Of a stretch of 64,000 bases of DNA, positions 12,601-23,202 are shown piece by piece. Position 1 is the first letter of the stretch, and every line of letters begins with the position of its first letter. Under the pieces are notes generated by a model. That model was given only the letters and a program-made list of their open reading frames with translations. It did no database searches and was not told the origin of the DNA. Location of the stretch: NCBI GenBank assembly GCA_027604705.1, contig JADHYV010000038.1, positions 1 to 64,000 of the forward strand, in the 5' to 3' direction. The DNA comes from Allomyces arbusculus (taxonomy: Eukaryota > Blastocladiomycota > Blastocladiomycetes > Blastocladiales > Blastocladiaceae). A program made the position numbers and the translations under genes.

Positions 12601-15600
12601 ACGAGGGCCGGGTCAAGCGCGGGCTCGTCGGCTGGCGCGCTTAGGGCGTCTGCGACTTCGTTCGCGGCGGGCCCTGGCACATCTTGCGCGGGCACCTGGC
12701 CCACTGTCTCGTTATTGGTTGGCTCTTTCGCCGCCGACACGTCCCGTGCACTCCCAGCTCGCTGCGGCTCCTGCTCCTGTTGCACCGCCTGCACCGACCC
12801 GCTACTCTTTGATACCGACATCGGCCGATCCGCCCCACCCGCAGGCGCAGCCATTGGGACCAGCGGATCAAACGCCGACTCAAACGATGCAGCCGAACCG
12901 CGGAACGACGCGAGCGACCGCGTCGATCCCGTATGTGCCGCCTTGTCCTGCATCGACGCCGTACGCGTTGCCGGCTTGGACGAGGGTCGCGATGCTCCTG
13001 CAGTTGCAGCATCGCGTCGGGACTTGCCCGCCGACGCTGGTCGAGACCCAGTCGCGGATTTGGTTGCATCGCGCCGCGCTTCGTCGGCGGCAAGACTCGC
13101 CGACCGAGACATGGGTGCCACGTCTTGAACAGGTGCAGCGGCTGGCTCGGTCGCACTTGCACGGGCCAGACTCGCGCGCGACCCAGCGCCACTGCCAAGC
13201 CCGTGTCGCGACGTAGTGACCGACGAGGTCCGCAACATTCCCTGCGCCCCAGTCCCCGCCGTCGTCTCCGCAGCCACGATACTCTCGGTGCGACTCGCGC
13301 GACGTACATCGCTCTTACTCGCCGATCGCGACGCGCGCACATTTTCAAGCGACTTGGACAGCTGCGACTCGGCGTACGGCGACGCTACCGCGGCCGTCAC
13401 GGGTCTGGTGGGCGTTGCGGCACCGCCAGCACTCGGCGTACGGCGGACGGATGCTGCCGACGAGGACTTGGACCCAACCGCGGCCTTAGAGCCGGTCGGA
13501 GACGTGGCCGCTGGCCGGCGGCGCGAGTCCTTGGTGGGCGTTGTCCCCGGCTGCGGCGGTGCGACAGCCGCCTCCGACGACGTCGGGTCGGCTTTACTCG
13601 CGTTCGTACTCGCGCGGCGCTTACTGATCCGCACCTGGCGAACAATCTTACCCAGATCCCCGCCGAGGTTTCCGATATACTCGAAGAGCAAGTTCTCGGT
13701 CCGTGTAAACTCGGCGGGGTCCATAGCCACGTCCTCGCTCCCACCGGCGGCCGCGGCATCCGCGCGCTCGTCCTCAATGATCAGCCGATGCTTGAACCGA
13801 ATCAAATCCTTGAGCAGTTCCGGCGCGTCGACGCCGTACCGGAACGCGAGCAACAAATGTGTCTCGCAAGATTCGGCATCGTGCGCATGGTAGGCCGCGC
13901 GCGACATTGCAAAGTAGGCCTCGGCGACAATCGCCTTGCGCAGCGGGTCAGCATCAAACTGCGGGACCGAGGTCACAGTGGCGACGAGGTCTTCGCCGAG
14001 ACGTTGGACGAGGGGGTAGTCGCGCTGCTGGAACGCCGCGTGGATCGCGAGTAGACTGGCCTCGAAGGCCTTGGCGTCCTCGGGTGTCGTCGCTGGCGGA
14101 CCGGCCAAAGTCGGGTTACTCGTCATGGCGCCAATCGACCGGGCACTCGTCGTGCGTCGACTGGCCTGCACCCCCGCCTCGATCCTTGGCACTGCGTCCG
14201 CCTGCACTTCCGAATCGACCCCGCGAGACGGGGCCGACTGCGTGCCAACCCCGGCCGTCTCAACCAACGCAGCCGTACTTGTACCTGCCCCACGCATCCC
14301 CGGCCCCACCAGCTGCACCCCGACCTCCTCCATGCTGGTCGTGTCCGTCTGCACATTCCGCGCGGTCACACACGTCTCGCTCGTCTGTTGCGCCGATTCC
14401 AACGCATTCGCGTGGATCTGCACCATCGCGTCGCGCGCGACCTTATCCGTCGTCTGCGTCTGACTATCAAGAACGACTGGCTGCGTCTGCTGCGCGTCGT
14501 CGCGGAATAGTCGCGGATCCGAGTACTGCACGGCCGTTTCAGCTAACGCCGCGTGCTTGGACGTCTGGCTCGCTGTCGCAACCAGATCGTGGTGCGACGT
14601 TTGCGTCGGTGCGTCCGCCAAGATCGGGTCCGGCGCGGTCGTCGGCGGCGGAACAGAGACGGCGGCGGTACGTGCAGTCCGAGTCTGCCCCGCAGTCGGA
14701 GGCCGCGGCCGCGACGGCGCCGGCATCGGCTCACTGCCCGACTCTGACGCGGCCGCCTCCCAGCTCGAACTGCCCGGCAGAGAGGTATGGTTACTCAGCG
14801 GACTCGTTGGTAACCGCGCCGCCGACTTGCGTGGCGACGAGGACGTGGCGCGCGGCGGCGTCCGCGGGGCCGATACCGTTGCTCTTTCCGCGTGTTCCGC
14901 GACTCCACGGTCGCGTCCTCTCCCGACTGAGGTCAATGACGCCGTCGAGACGTCGTGCGGCGGCGCATCAAACTCGTCCTTGAGGTAATCATTATAAAAC
15001 TCGGCGACCGGATCACGGCGTGCGTCTTCGCCTCCCGGCGTCGGTGTCGTCGTACGTCCGCGCACGTTGGCGCTTTTCGGGCGCGGCGTGTCAGCGTGCG
15101 CTCCGGCGGCGGCATTGGTGGTGCGCGCGGCACGGGCGCCCGCGGGCCGCGAGCGCACGACGTCTGCCGACCCGGGCCGCGTCGACGACGCAGTGCCGCC
15201 CCAGACGGCCGAGGTGGGCGCAAGGTCCGCGCGCGTCCCTGCGGTCGACGAGGTCCGGGACGACTGCAGGTTGTACCGCGACGAAATGCCGGATGCGTGG
15301 ATCCGGTGCGCGGGGACGGGCGGGAGCGGGGACGTCGCTGCCGCCGCAGAAACTGCTGCGGCGGTCGTGGCACGGGACGTCGGGCTCGCAGTCATGGCGC
15401 GCGCATGCGAAGTGGGTGGTGGCGACGCCGATGGGGATCCCGACGGCGACGCGGACGCAGCGCGTGCGGCCGCGGCGGCAGCCATGCGTGGCGCATAGTG
15501 TTCCGTGACTTTGGTCCAAATGTCGCCGCCGCGGCCGCGCAGGCGGCGCGCGGTGGCGCTGTTCTCTTGCGCGTGTCGGAGCGCGACCTGGTCGAAGATG

Positions 15601-16451
15601 GGAAGTGTGAGGACGCGAATTCGCGTGGATGGGGAAATGCAGCGGTCAGAAAATGCGTACTTCTACTTCGCGGTCGATCTCGCGCTGCTGTGCGGACCGC
15701 TCGAGGTCGGTCTCGCGCTCGGCGCGGTCGAGCGCGAGCTGCGCGTACTTGAAGGTGCGGTCATCGACGATGTACCCGTCCTCGTCGATCTATGACCCCA
15801 ACATCGAATGAGAACTTGGTCGAGGGGTGAATTCCGAGACGATTTCAGGAAAACGCACGACTCCAAGCGAGACCAAATGGTGCCGAATCGACGGCGTGTT
15901 CAAATGATCCTGCAAGTACTCGTCGAGGAGCGGCTCGTAGATGGGCATCGACGTAGAGACTAAGTTCACGTCGTAGGTCTTTTCGCGAATGCGCATGAGC
16001 CGGAACTGGTGGCTACAAACACATTCATCCCCGGCGTCAGTCGTCAGAATCCCCTCCTGTTCGAAGATAGAAATGCCAAGTACCGTTCGCGCTCCAAATC
16101 CGTGGCATCAGGCATCCCGGCGGCCGCCGCGGCCACCGTCGCCGCCGTGCGTGCGCGGGATCTCGCACGAGTCGCCGACCGAGTTCGGCGTGCCGACGAG
16201 CCGGCGCCAATTCTCGCAGAGGAAGCCGCGTCCATGGCCGCAGCCGATGTTGTTGCTGACGACCAGGCGGACCGGCGGTCATCCTGGAGTGGCTGACGGT
16301 CCTCGGACCGGGCGCGCGAAACGGGCGGCAGGGGTGGTGAAGGTGAAGCGGTTGGCGCCATGCTGTCGCGCAGGACGGCGCGGTCCTTGGCGAGCCAGTC
16401 GGCAGGGAAGACCGAGCTGGTCGCGTCGTGCGGGGCGGTGCCGCGGTGCAT
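4293..16451 (-). CDS. Giant PLPASVAAS-repeat protein (about 3,980 aa), uncharacterised
   Basis: Four exons are inferred: 16451-16084, 16012-15859, 15789-15661 and one 11.3-kb exon 15587-4293 (introns 71, 69 and 73 nt). The function is unknown. In order: a low-complexity N-terminus; a well-formed globular-looking block (residues about 113-250) with HQFRLMRIREKTYDVN, PIYEPLLDEYL and IDEDGYIVDD that spans all three splices; Ser/Ala/Pro-rich linker; about eleven spaced Q[T/S]-type motifs (540-690); a helical, TPR-like segment (715-875); then about 65 copies of a PLPASVAASxxL motif to the last residue, spaced 25-60 aa. Five copies near 2850-3175 sit in a longer unit containing GDMHxNVPLP. The first ATG is uncertain: 16359-16361 or a further upstream codon are possible. 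The repeat region is too diverged at DNA level to be a recent satellite. Inference: a scaffold, possibly of the zoospore cytoskeleton. Confidence 0.8.
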
Positions 16452-16995
16452 GGTGCAGGCTTGCGGGGCCGGAACAGGGGGAATGCAACGAGTGACGGCG
16501 TCGAGAGAGTGCGGATCCGGCGGAAATCTTGGCAAAATCAACTGAGAGATCGGCTTGAAGCGGATATTGCCAGCTGCGGGGAACAGATGGCCGCCTGACC
16601 AGCAGGCGGCAGGCACACGGTGGTATGGTGGACGGAGAGGAGCAGGGGCCGGCAGGGAAGCGACGGTGCGGCGAGCACGTCCCAGCCACGGCAACAAGTT
16701 GCGGGCGAGCGAGAGCACGCGGCGACCGGCAGCAGCGGCTCGACGACGATCGGTTCGTTTGCTGGCTGGTCGGCAATGGTGGATGTGGTGGGAGACAGCT
16801 GCGACGCGCTCTGCTCGATAATTCTAGCGTGACTTCTGCGTGATAAATCACAACGTCTCCCAATTCGAATGCTTCATCCTCTGGGCAAGCCTGCAATGAT
16901 TTCCAAGTTGGCCGCAACATCAACGACAGGTCTGATCCGCGCCTGATCCCGCCCTCGCGCGCCGCGCCCACCACTTGCACGCACCCGCGCGAGCC
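16452..16995. other. Divergent promoter region
   Basis: This gap separates the start of the giant gene (-) from the small membrane protein gene (+). The open frames here have no recognisable domains. The giant gene's first exon could extend into it, because its frame stays open as far as about 16718. Confidence 0.4.
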
Positions 16996-17287
16996 ATGGC
17001 CAAGCCTTTCCTCGCCTCCTATTTTTCCTTGGCCCCACGCCATCGCTTGGCCCTTGGCCTTGGTGTGCATCCCGGTCCTGAATTCTTTTCGTGCGCGTGT
17101 TCATGGTTGGCTAATTGCATTCCCCGTGCTTCTCCACCCGGAACCAGCGGGCGTCGCCGTCTCGCTCGCCGGCCTCATGGCCGCCGATTACCTCGAGCAA
17201 AACTCCAAGCTCTCAGCGCAGGCCAAGATCGACGCGATTGCCGCTTCCGCCGCCGCGTCCGGCACCGACACGCCCTCCTCCTCGTAA
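16996..17287 (+). CDS. Small single-pass membrane protein, 68 aa
   Basis: Two exons are inferred, 16996-17062 and 17148-17287, with an 85-nt GT-AG intron that contains a CTAAT branch-like site. The product starts MAKPFLASYF, has one hydrophobic segment (about residues 18-36) followed by MAADYLEQNSKLS, and ends in a short Ala/Ser-rich tail. The splice joins the hydrophobic helix smoothly, which is the main support. I do not recognise the family; size and topology would fit a small organelle-membrane subunit, but that is a guess. It lies between two minus-strand genes that may encode flagellar proteins. Confidence 0.55.
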
Positions 17288-17437
17288 AAACCGTGCGCCG
17301 AATACATCTCGTTCAACGCTCATCCGTCGCCAAGTGCCAGCCGTTCGTTGTCTATGCCCGCCATCATCTCCACCAGTACCCTGTCTGTACCTCCAGTCTT
17401 TCGAGATCTCCGCCCTTCCCTCACTCCTCGTTGCCTT

Positions 17438-19042
17438 CTACACGCGCTGCGTCATCGAATGCTCGCGCCGATCCCGAGCAGCCTGCAACATCGCGTCGGC
17501 CGTCTTGGCGCGTGCATGTTGCTCGGGCACCTCCGGCTCAAACGGCTCAAACTCGCACCGGTTGCACAGCGAGTAGCCCGACCGGTTGGCCGCGCGGTTC
17601 ACGCGCGTGGGCGACGACGGGGTGCCGGGCGCCATTGGGTCATAACTATTCGCGGACCAGAGTGCGTGTGTGAGAGAGACAGAGGGAGAGGAGAAAGACG
17701 GGGGAGAAGAAGATGGGTACCTGGCAGAATACGACGTGTCCCACGACCGGAACTGCATCTGCGCGAGGAGGTCGGCCTTGGCCTGTTCGCGCACGGCGCC
17801 CGACGGCTCCTTGAGCCCGTTGTCGACCTTGACCGGGCTACGGGCCAAGAGAATGGGTGAGGGCGGATGTGCGCCAACCCGGGCCAGTAAAGACGAATCA
17901 AAACGCACTCGTGTACCTGGTCGGCATTTGCCGGCACCAAAAACTGGTGCTCGAGCGGACTACGCCTCTGCAAGTGCGCCAAGTAGAACGGCTGCACGCG
18001 GTAGGGCTTGGTCGTGTCCTACTCAATCGTCATCGGCCGTGAGCATCCAATCCATCCCACCCCCAGCTGCTCGGCAATCACGCACAATTTCCGGCAACAT
18101 CGCATCGGGACGGTTATACCCCGTAGCCCCCACAAAACTGACCGCCAACGCGCGCTTGGCCCGCTGCACGTCGCGTGGATCGTCCACCCCGTCAACGCCG
18201 CGCTCGGCCTTGGACAGTGTATCCGACAACCCGGCAATTTCGTGTGGCCGATCGCGCACCCACCCCGACTCGTGGTCCAAGCCCGTCATGGGCAGCGTGC
18301 GGTCGACGTGCGGGAACATGGCGTGCTCGCGGTAGCTGGCTTTCATCGTGGACTCGAACTCGGCCCATTTCTAAAATCGGAAGCGCCAAGAAACGGTCAG
18401 GCGTGGTGGAGGGGTGACGGGGGGGCGGGAGCGCGCGGAAGCCTACGCCGTCGAGCTTGACGTCAGCCGCCGACTGGACCGGCTGGTACTTTGACAAGTC
18501 CGGGATATCGTTGATGCGCTTGGTCGTCTGCACGTTGGGCGGGGCCGCCGGAGTCGTGAAACTCGTGCTTTGCGTTGTCGCGAAATGGTCGATCGTCCTG
18601 CCCCACCCATTTATGCCCGTCAGGATCTCGCTCCGCACCCAATTCTACGCCCCGCCCAAACATCCCGCACATACCGAAACTGATCCGACTCATCCACGCC
18701 CGCATCGTACTCAAAGCACGGCAACAGGTTGCGCTGGTACCCGGCGGCCTGCACACGCTTCTCTACCTTGCTGTCATCGTCCCACCGAAACTGCGTATTC
18801 AGCGTGCGTTCCGTCGCGACATTCTGCATCGTGTTGCGCGCATGGAAGTAGGTGCGGTGTGTCGTCGCGTAAAACATGCGCGGATCGGTCTCGCCGCCGG
18901 CACTGCACCGGACCAGCAGCGAGGGCTTGCCGTCGATTGGGGACCGCGGCGCGTAGGCGGTCGCGGTGATCTTGGCGGGGGTCGACGGCGCCGAGGCCGA
19001 GGTGGTGGCGGCGCGCATCGTGGAGGACGAGGGTGGGAGCAT
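17438..19042 (-). CDS. Candidate axonemal protein, 417 aa, six exons
   Basis: The inferred exons are 19042-18675, 18630-18447, 18370-18086, 18018-17917, 17827-17721 and 17645-17438. Introns are 67-89 nt, except the first, which is only about 44 nt and least certain. All phases agree and no exon interrupts the frame. The product is soluble, without signal peptide, membrane segment or coiled coil. It is rich in Tyr/Phe/Trp/Arg set in loosely repeated units such as YATTHRTYFHARN, HFATTQSTSF, STMKASYREH and QFRSWDTSYS. Such spaced aromatic-plus-Thr/Ser motifs are typical of proteins that coat or line axonemal doublets; that is family-style resemblance, not homology I can prove. The second ATG, at 19018, is an alternative start. 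Function is unproven. Confidence 0.65.
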
Positions 19043-19674
19043 GGAGAAAAGGTGCGGTACGCGGGTTCCGGAGCGGTGCGAACGAAAATAGCCGGGTTGG
19101 AGCGGCGGGACGGGTCGACAGTTGAGTTGCTGCTGGGCAGAACGTGGTGGGGTCGGATGGGGCAGTGATCGCCGGTCGCCCACGCAAGTGGCGTCAGTGG
19201 ATCGCAGGGCACCGAGTGCGGCAAGTGTTGGAGGCAAAGAGAGCGAGGACGGTGGAGAGTCGAGGTCGTCTATGAAATGGGTGCATTCGTTCTTGTGCAG
19301 ATTGTGATCGAAGATAAATTTGTGGGTGAGCGTGAAGGCTAATCAACGAAGACAACGAGGGTGCTCATTGATCAACACGCGTCTCGCAGCTCAAGTCGCA
19401 TCGGCAAGCCGCGTCTCGTCCTCGGCAGTCTTGACTCGACCAACCATCCCGCTCCATCGACCCAGCATGTTTGGTTTTAGCACGTGCTACAGCGTCCTGG
19501 AGCGACATCAGAGTGGAATCGAATGAGGGAAGCAGGTTTGGTGACGGTCCACCTGGCTCCACGACCACACGGCCAACACATCACAACAAAGCCCATCCAT
19601 GTCGTTCAAAACAAATCCCACGTCTTCCACCTTAATAACCCCCCCCCCCCCCCCCCCACGCTGTCTACCCTCGC
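19043..19674. other. Intergenic region with a C19 run
   Basis: This gap holds the promoter of the 417-aa gene and the 3' end of the telobox gene. An uninterrupted run of 19 C occupies 19639-19657, 18 bases beyond the telobox stop codon; on the coding strand it reads as poly-G. No gene is seen. Confidence 0.55.
19639..19657. repeat. C19 homopolymer
   Basis: An uninterrupted run of 19 C lies 18 bases beyond the telobox gene stop codon. Confidence 0.9.
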
Positions 19675-22161
19675 TCACCGAAACGGCATCACCTGTTCCT
19701 CGCCGACCCAATGAAACCGGTACTGCGAGAACAGCCGCTCCACTCTCTTGGGCGCGCGCTCAATCTGGACCGGCCCTTTCCCCTCCACTTCGGCACTCCC
19801 CTCCCTTTGCCTCCGCCTCCCCTCGACCTCATCCAGAAACCGCTTCCCCCTCCGCAGTTGCCCCCACACCTCATCAAACCAATCATCATGCGAATAGGTC
19901 ACCCACCCGCCATGCGGCATGACCCGGTGGGTCCGCCCACCAAAATCATCCTGCGCGTTCGACCGCGCGGGGAGCGGCGGGTACCGCGCAAACAGCGTAT
20001 GCAGTTCCTCGTGCAACCAGGCAAACCACAGCACTTGCCCAAACGCACGGTGCGCCAAGAGCGCCAGAGCCGCCTCGCGCGTCGCCGGATCGAGTGCGGC
20101 CGCCGCATGCGCGAGCTCGTGCGCGTCCATAACGGGGATCCCATGCGTGTTACGGTTCCCGTAGAGCCACGCGTGGTTGTTCCCCATCTGCGCTTCGCGC
20201 ACGGCCAACTCGGCCTCGCGCGGCGCCTCGGTCAAGTGCGTTGCCCCACGGCCGCGGTAAACGTACCGCGCCAACGCGGTCGCGCGATACCGCGCGCCCT
20301 CGTTTGAATGGTACCGCGTATTGAAGAAATCCTGGTGGTAGACGAACTCCTTTGGCACGTCCGGCACGCGTCCCGCCGTGTACGCCAGCGGCAAATGGTC
20401 GGTGTACTCGCGGTCGTCGTTCGATTCGCGCGTGCACCGTGCAACCCAGGCTGCCGAATCAGGCCCATAATCACCGGCACTGGCAAAGGCCACAGTCGCG
20501 CGGTTCATGCGGCGCTCGATCTTGGCGAGGATCCCGCGAAGCTCGACGTCGCGCGCGTACCGCGTGTGCCAGTAGTGGCTCGTGATGGATCGGGTGCGCG
20601 CCATCACGTCGAGTAGGCGCGCAACGAGGGCCGATGCGGGCGGCGGTAGCGGGACCTCGACGGCAGCGACGGGAGGGAATGGGCGCGGGATCACGAGCGA
20701 CGGGTGCGTCCATTCGGGCGCGCACGGCACGGTCGGGTAACAGGGGAAGTCGATGGCCGACGGCGAGACCGACGTGGGCGACGTGGTTTCGCGGCCGAAC
20801 GGGAAACACCGCAGCCGGTCGATCTGCATGTCCGACGCCGGATCGGGCGGCTGAGGCGGGCGCGCAGTGCCGAACCAGAACGTGCCCGGATCGAAAGGCG
20901 ACGGGATCGCGACCGGGTGGCCGCGGATCAGGTGCTGCGGCGCGAGGAGGGACAGCGGCATGAAGGGAAAGCGCGACGTGTTCAGCGGTAAGGGCGAGGG
21001 CGGGCGCGTGAAGTCGGAAATGACGCGCCGCGGTGGTGGCGGTGCGGTGGGGTGCGGCTTGCCGGACCAGCAGAGCGCGGCGTCGACGTGGATGATGGGC
21101 CCCGTCTGGTCGTGTGTGTAGGATCCGTGCGTCGCAGAGTGTCTGATGACGGGCTGCGCGACGGGTTGGGGCGAGGCGAACATCGCAGCGCCGTTCACGG
21201 CAGACGGACCAGGCGACGCGGCGCGCTTGCGCTTGTTCGCGCGCCGCGGCGCTGGCGGGAGCGGTCTGGGCGGCTTATGATGATCACTGCCGTGATGATC
21301 GTTGCCGGCCGACTCGGCCGACGTGGACGAAGTCGTATCATCACCGGTCGTCTCCGAGTTTTCGCATGCGGGACACGGGTCGTGAGGCCCGTCCTGGCCC
21401 GTCGCTGCGGCAGTACTATTACCTCGGCGTGTGCCGCTCTTGCTCAAAATTTTCTTGCGCGTCGAGTCCTGCGCCCACCGCGGGTTCACGGCGCGCGGCA
21501 GCGAGGCAAGGTCAATGGGCAAGTCGGGCGCCGACTTGGCGCGGCGCGACGTGAGCACGCGCCACTTGTCCTTCATGTCGAGCGCTACCAATGGATTGGA
21601 CAGTCAGGATGTGAACTGCCCGCGAGTACTTCATCGAAACTAAAGCACGTACACGTCCGGCACGCATCAAAGACGAGGTCCGGGTCAGCGGCAATCGTGG
21701 CCCACGCGCCAATGCCGTGCTGCAGGACCAAGCGCACATCAAGGTCAGTTGAGAAAGTTGACTTGCTATCATGACGCAACGATAACCCATACCTTTTGCA
21801 CACCCTGAATCAGCGAATCAATCTCGTGCTGGCCCCACCGCCGCCGTGGGCGCCGCTCGCCATTGCGTGCCGCGTTCTTTGTGCGTTTGGCGCGCAGTTC
21901 CGGCTGGACGGGTTGTGGGGCGGCTGTCGTCGTCGAAGGCGGCGGGGGAGAGCTGGTGGTGGGGCGCGGCGCGGCAGGCATTACGGGGGCACTTGAAGAC
22001 GAGGAAGAGGACGAAGATGATGAGGTCGAATCGGAGCGGCGAGCAGGAGCGGCCGTGGGCATTGCGCCAGGTCGTGGGTTCGCCATCGAGGTCAATGGAG
22101 CAGACGTGAGGGTAGCCGGCGCGGCAGCTGCAGCAGGGGCAGGGGCAGACGGCGGAGGCAT
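19675..22161 (-). CDS. Telobox Myb-domain protein, likely telomere or telomere-repeat DNA binding
   Basis: Three exons are inferred: 22161-21793, 21719-21653 and 21584-19675 (introns 73 and 68 nt), giving 781 residues. A single Myb/SANT domain spans both splices at residues about 103-165. Its parts are RRRWGQHEIDSLIQGVQK, then HGIGAWATIAADPDL, then SLDMKDKWR. The last matches the telobox motif VDLKDKWR of TRF/Taz1/Tbf1-type proteins, which read telomeric repeats. The single domain lies near the N-terminus, whereas TRF and Taz1 carry it at the C-terminus; plant TRB proteins also place it N-terminally. After a Pro/Ser-rich region comes a well-composed block of about 350 residues (aromatic- and His-rich, e.g. 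AWLYGNRNTHG, HEELHTLFARYPPL) that I do not recognise. An earlier in-frame ATG at 22209 is possible. Confidence 0.8.
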
Positions 22162-23202
22162 TGTTGCCGGGGAGAAAATCACCAGCACGTCGAGGGCGCG
22201 GGCAGGCAAAGGCGAGCGAGCGAGGGTGGCAGCAGGGACGACAGGGACAGACCGGTGCGGTCCAGAGCGGTGCGCCGCGTGCCTGCGGACGATCAGTGGG
22301 GCCGAACTCGTCAGCGGTACTCGACCTGGGTCACCGCGTCACCAAAAACGGCGGGTGGAGCTGCAGAACCGCGGCCAGGTTCCCCCGTCGCGTCGCGATG
22401 CGTTGCAGCAGAGGGACGTTGCGCGTCGCAGAGCTGGACGGGCAATGGCCGCCAAAGCCGAAATCCGCGGTTCGCAATCGGAGGGGGGACGTGGGGGTTG
22501 TTGCTGGCTGGCCGAGAGGCCGACTGTCACGGCGCGAGTGAGGCGGGGCCGAGAAGCGCGAAGTGAACGATGCGAGCGGGCGAGGGGCCGCGCCGGCGTT
22601 TGCAGTGAGAGGAGCGGAGAGCGCGGTGGCGGGAACGCGAGCAAGGGCAAGGAACCGAAGAAGCGCCGCGGGGAGAGGAGAGGAGCCCAGCAAATCCGCG
22701 GCGGCGTCCAGGAATGCGCTGTGCGTGCAATGGTGCGGCCCTTGGCAGCCCTAACCGCGTCAAGCACGCGCGCGTGCCGGTGCCGGTGTGTGTGTGTGTC
22801 TGGGGCGCGACGTCTGCGACACCGTCGAGGCCGCGGTGCATCGCGTCGAGGTGCCGACTGCCGACGACCCGGCGGGCCCGTGGGTGCGATGGGGCGAAGT
22901 CGCGAAGATGCTGAAGGCCGCGCTGAAGGCAGGGAGAGAGGCGCACCCCGATCCGCACCGGCTCCCGTCGCGTCTGGCGTAGGATGCTTCTGGCTTCCGG
23001 AACTGACTCACCGCCCTGTCACGCTGATCCATCTCAGCACGCCGCGCCACGTGGCAAGCCCAGACACGCGATGCGGCGCGATGCATCCACAGGGTCGCCC
23101 TGCTTGCGCACTCATCTCCTCGCCGCGAGTGATCCACGGCCACCACCCTCGACACGACAACAGCTGCAAACCACGACCACCACGACCACGATAACGACCA
23201 CG
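22162..23202. other. Divergent promoter region, about 1 kb
   Basis: Very GC-rich sequence lies between the telobox gene (-) and the disulfide isomerase (+). Overlapping open frames exist on both strands, but their Arg/Ala/Pro-rich translations look like GC-driven shadows. A (GT)n tract is near 22786-22800. Confidence 0.45.

Noticed and set aside
4381-15752. Dozens of plus-strand open frames of 60-374 codons
   Set aside because: All are antisense shadows of the giant repeat gene; their Arg/Ser/Gly periodicity mirrors the PLPASVAAS codons.
21863-23194. Plus-strand frame of 443 codons
   Set aside because: It overlaps telobox exon 1 antisense and the divergent promoter, has an Arg/Gly/Ala-rich translation and no domain.
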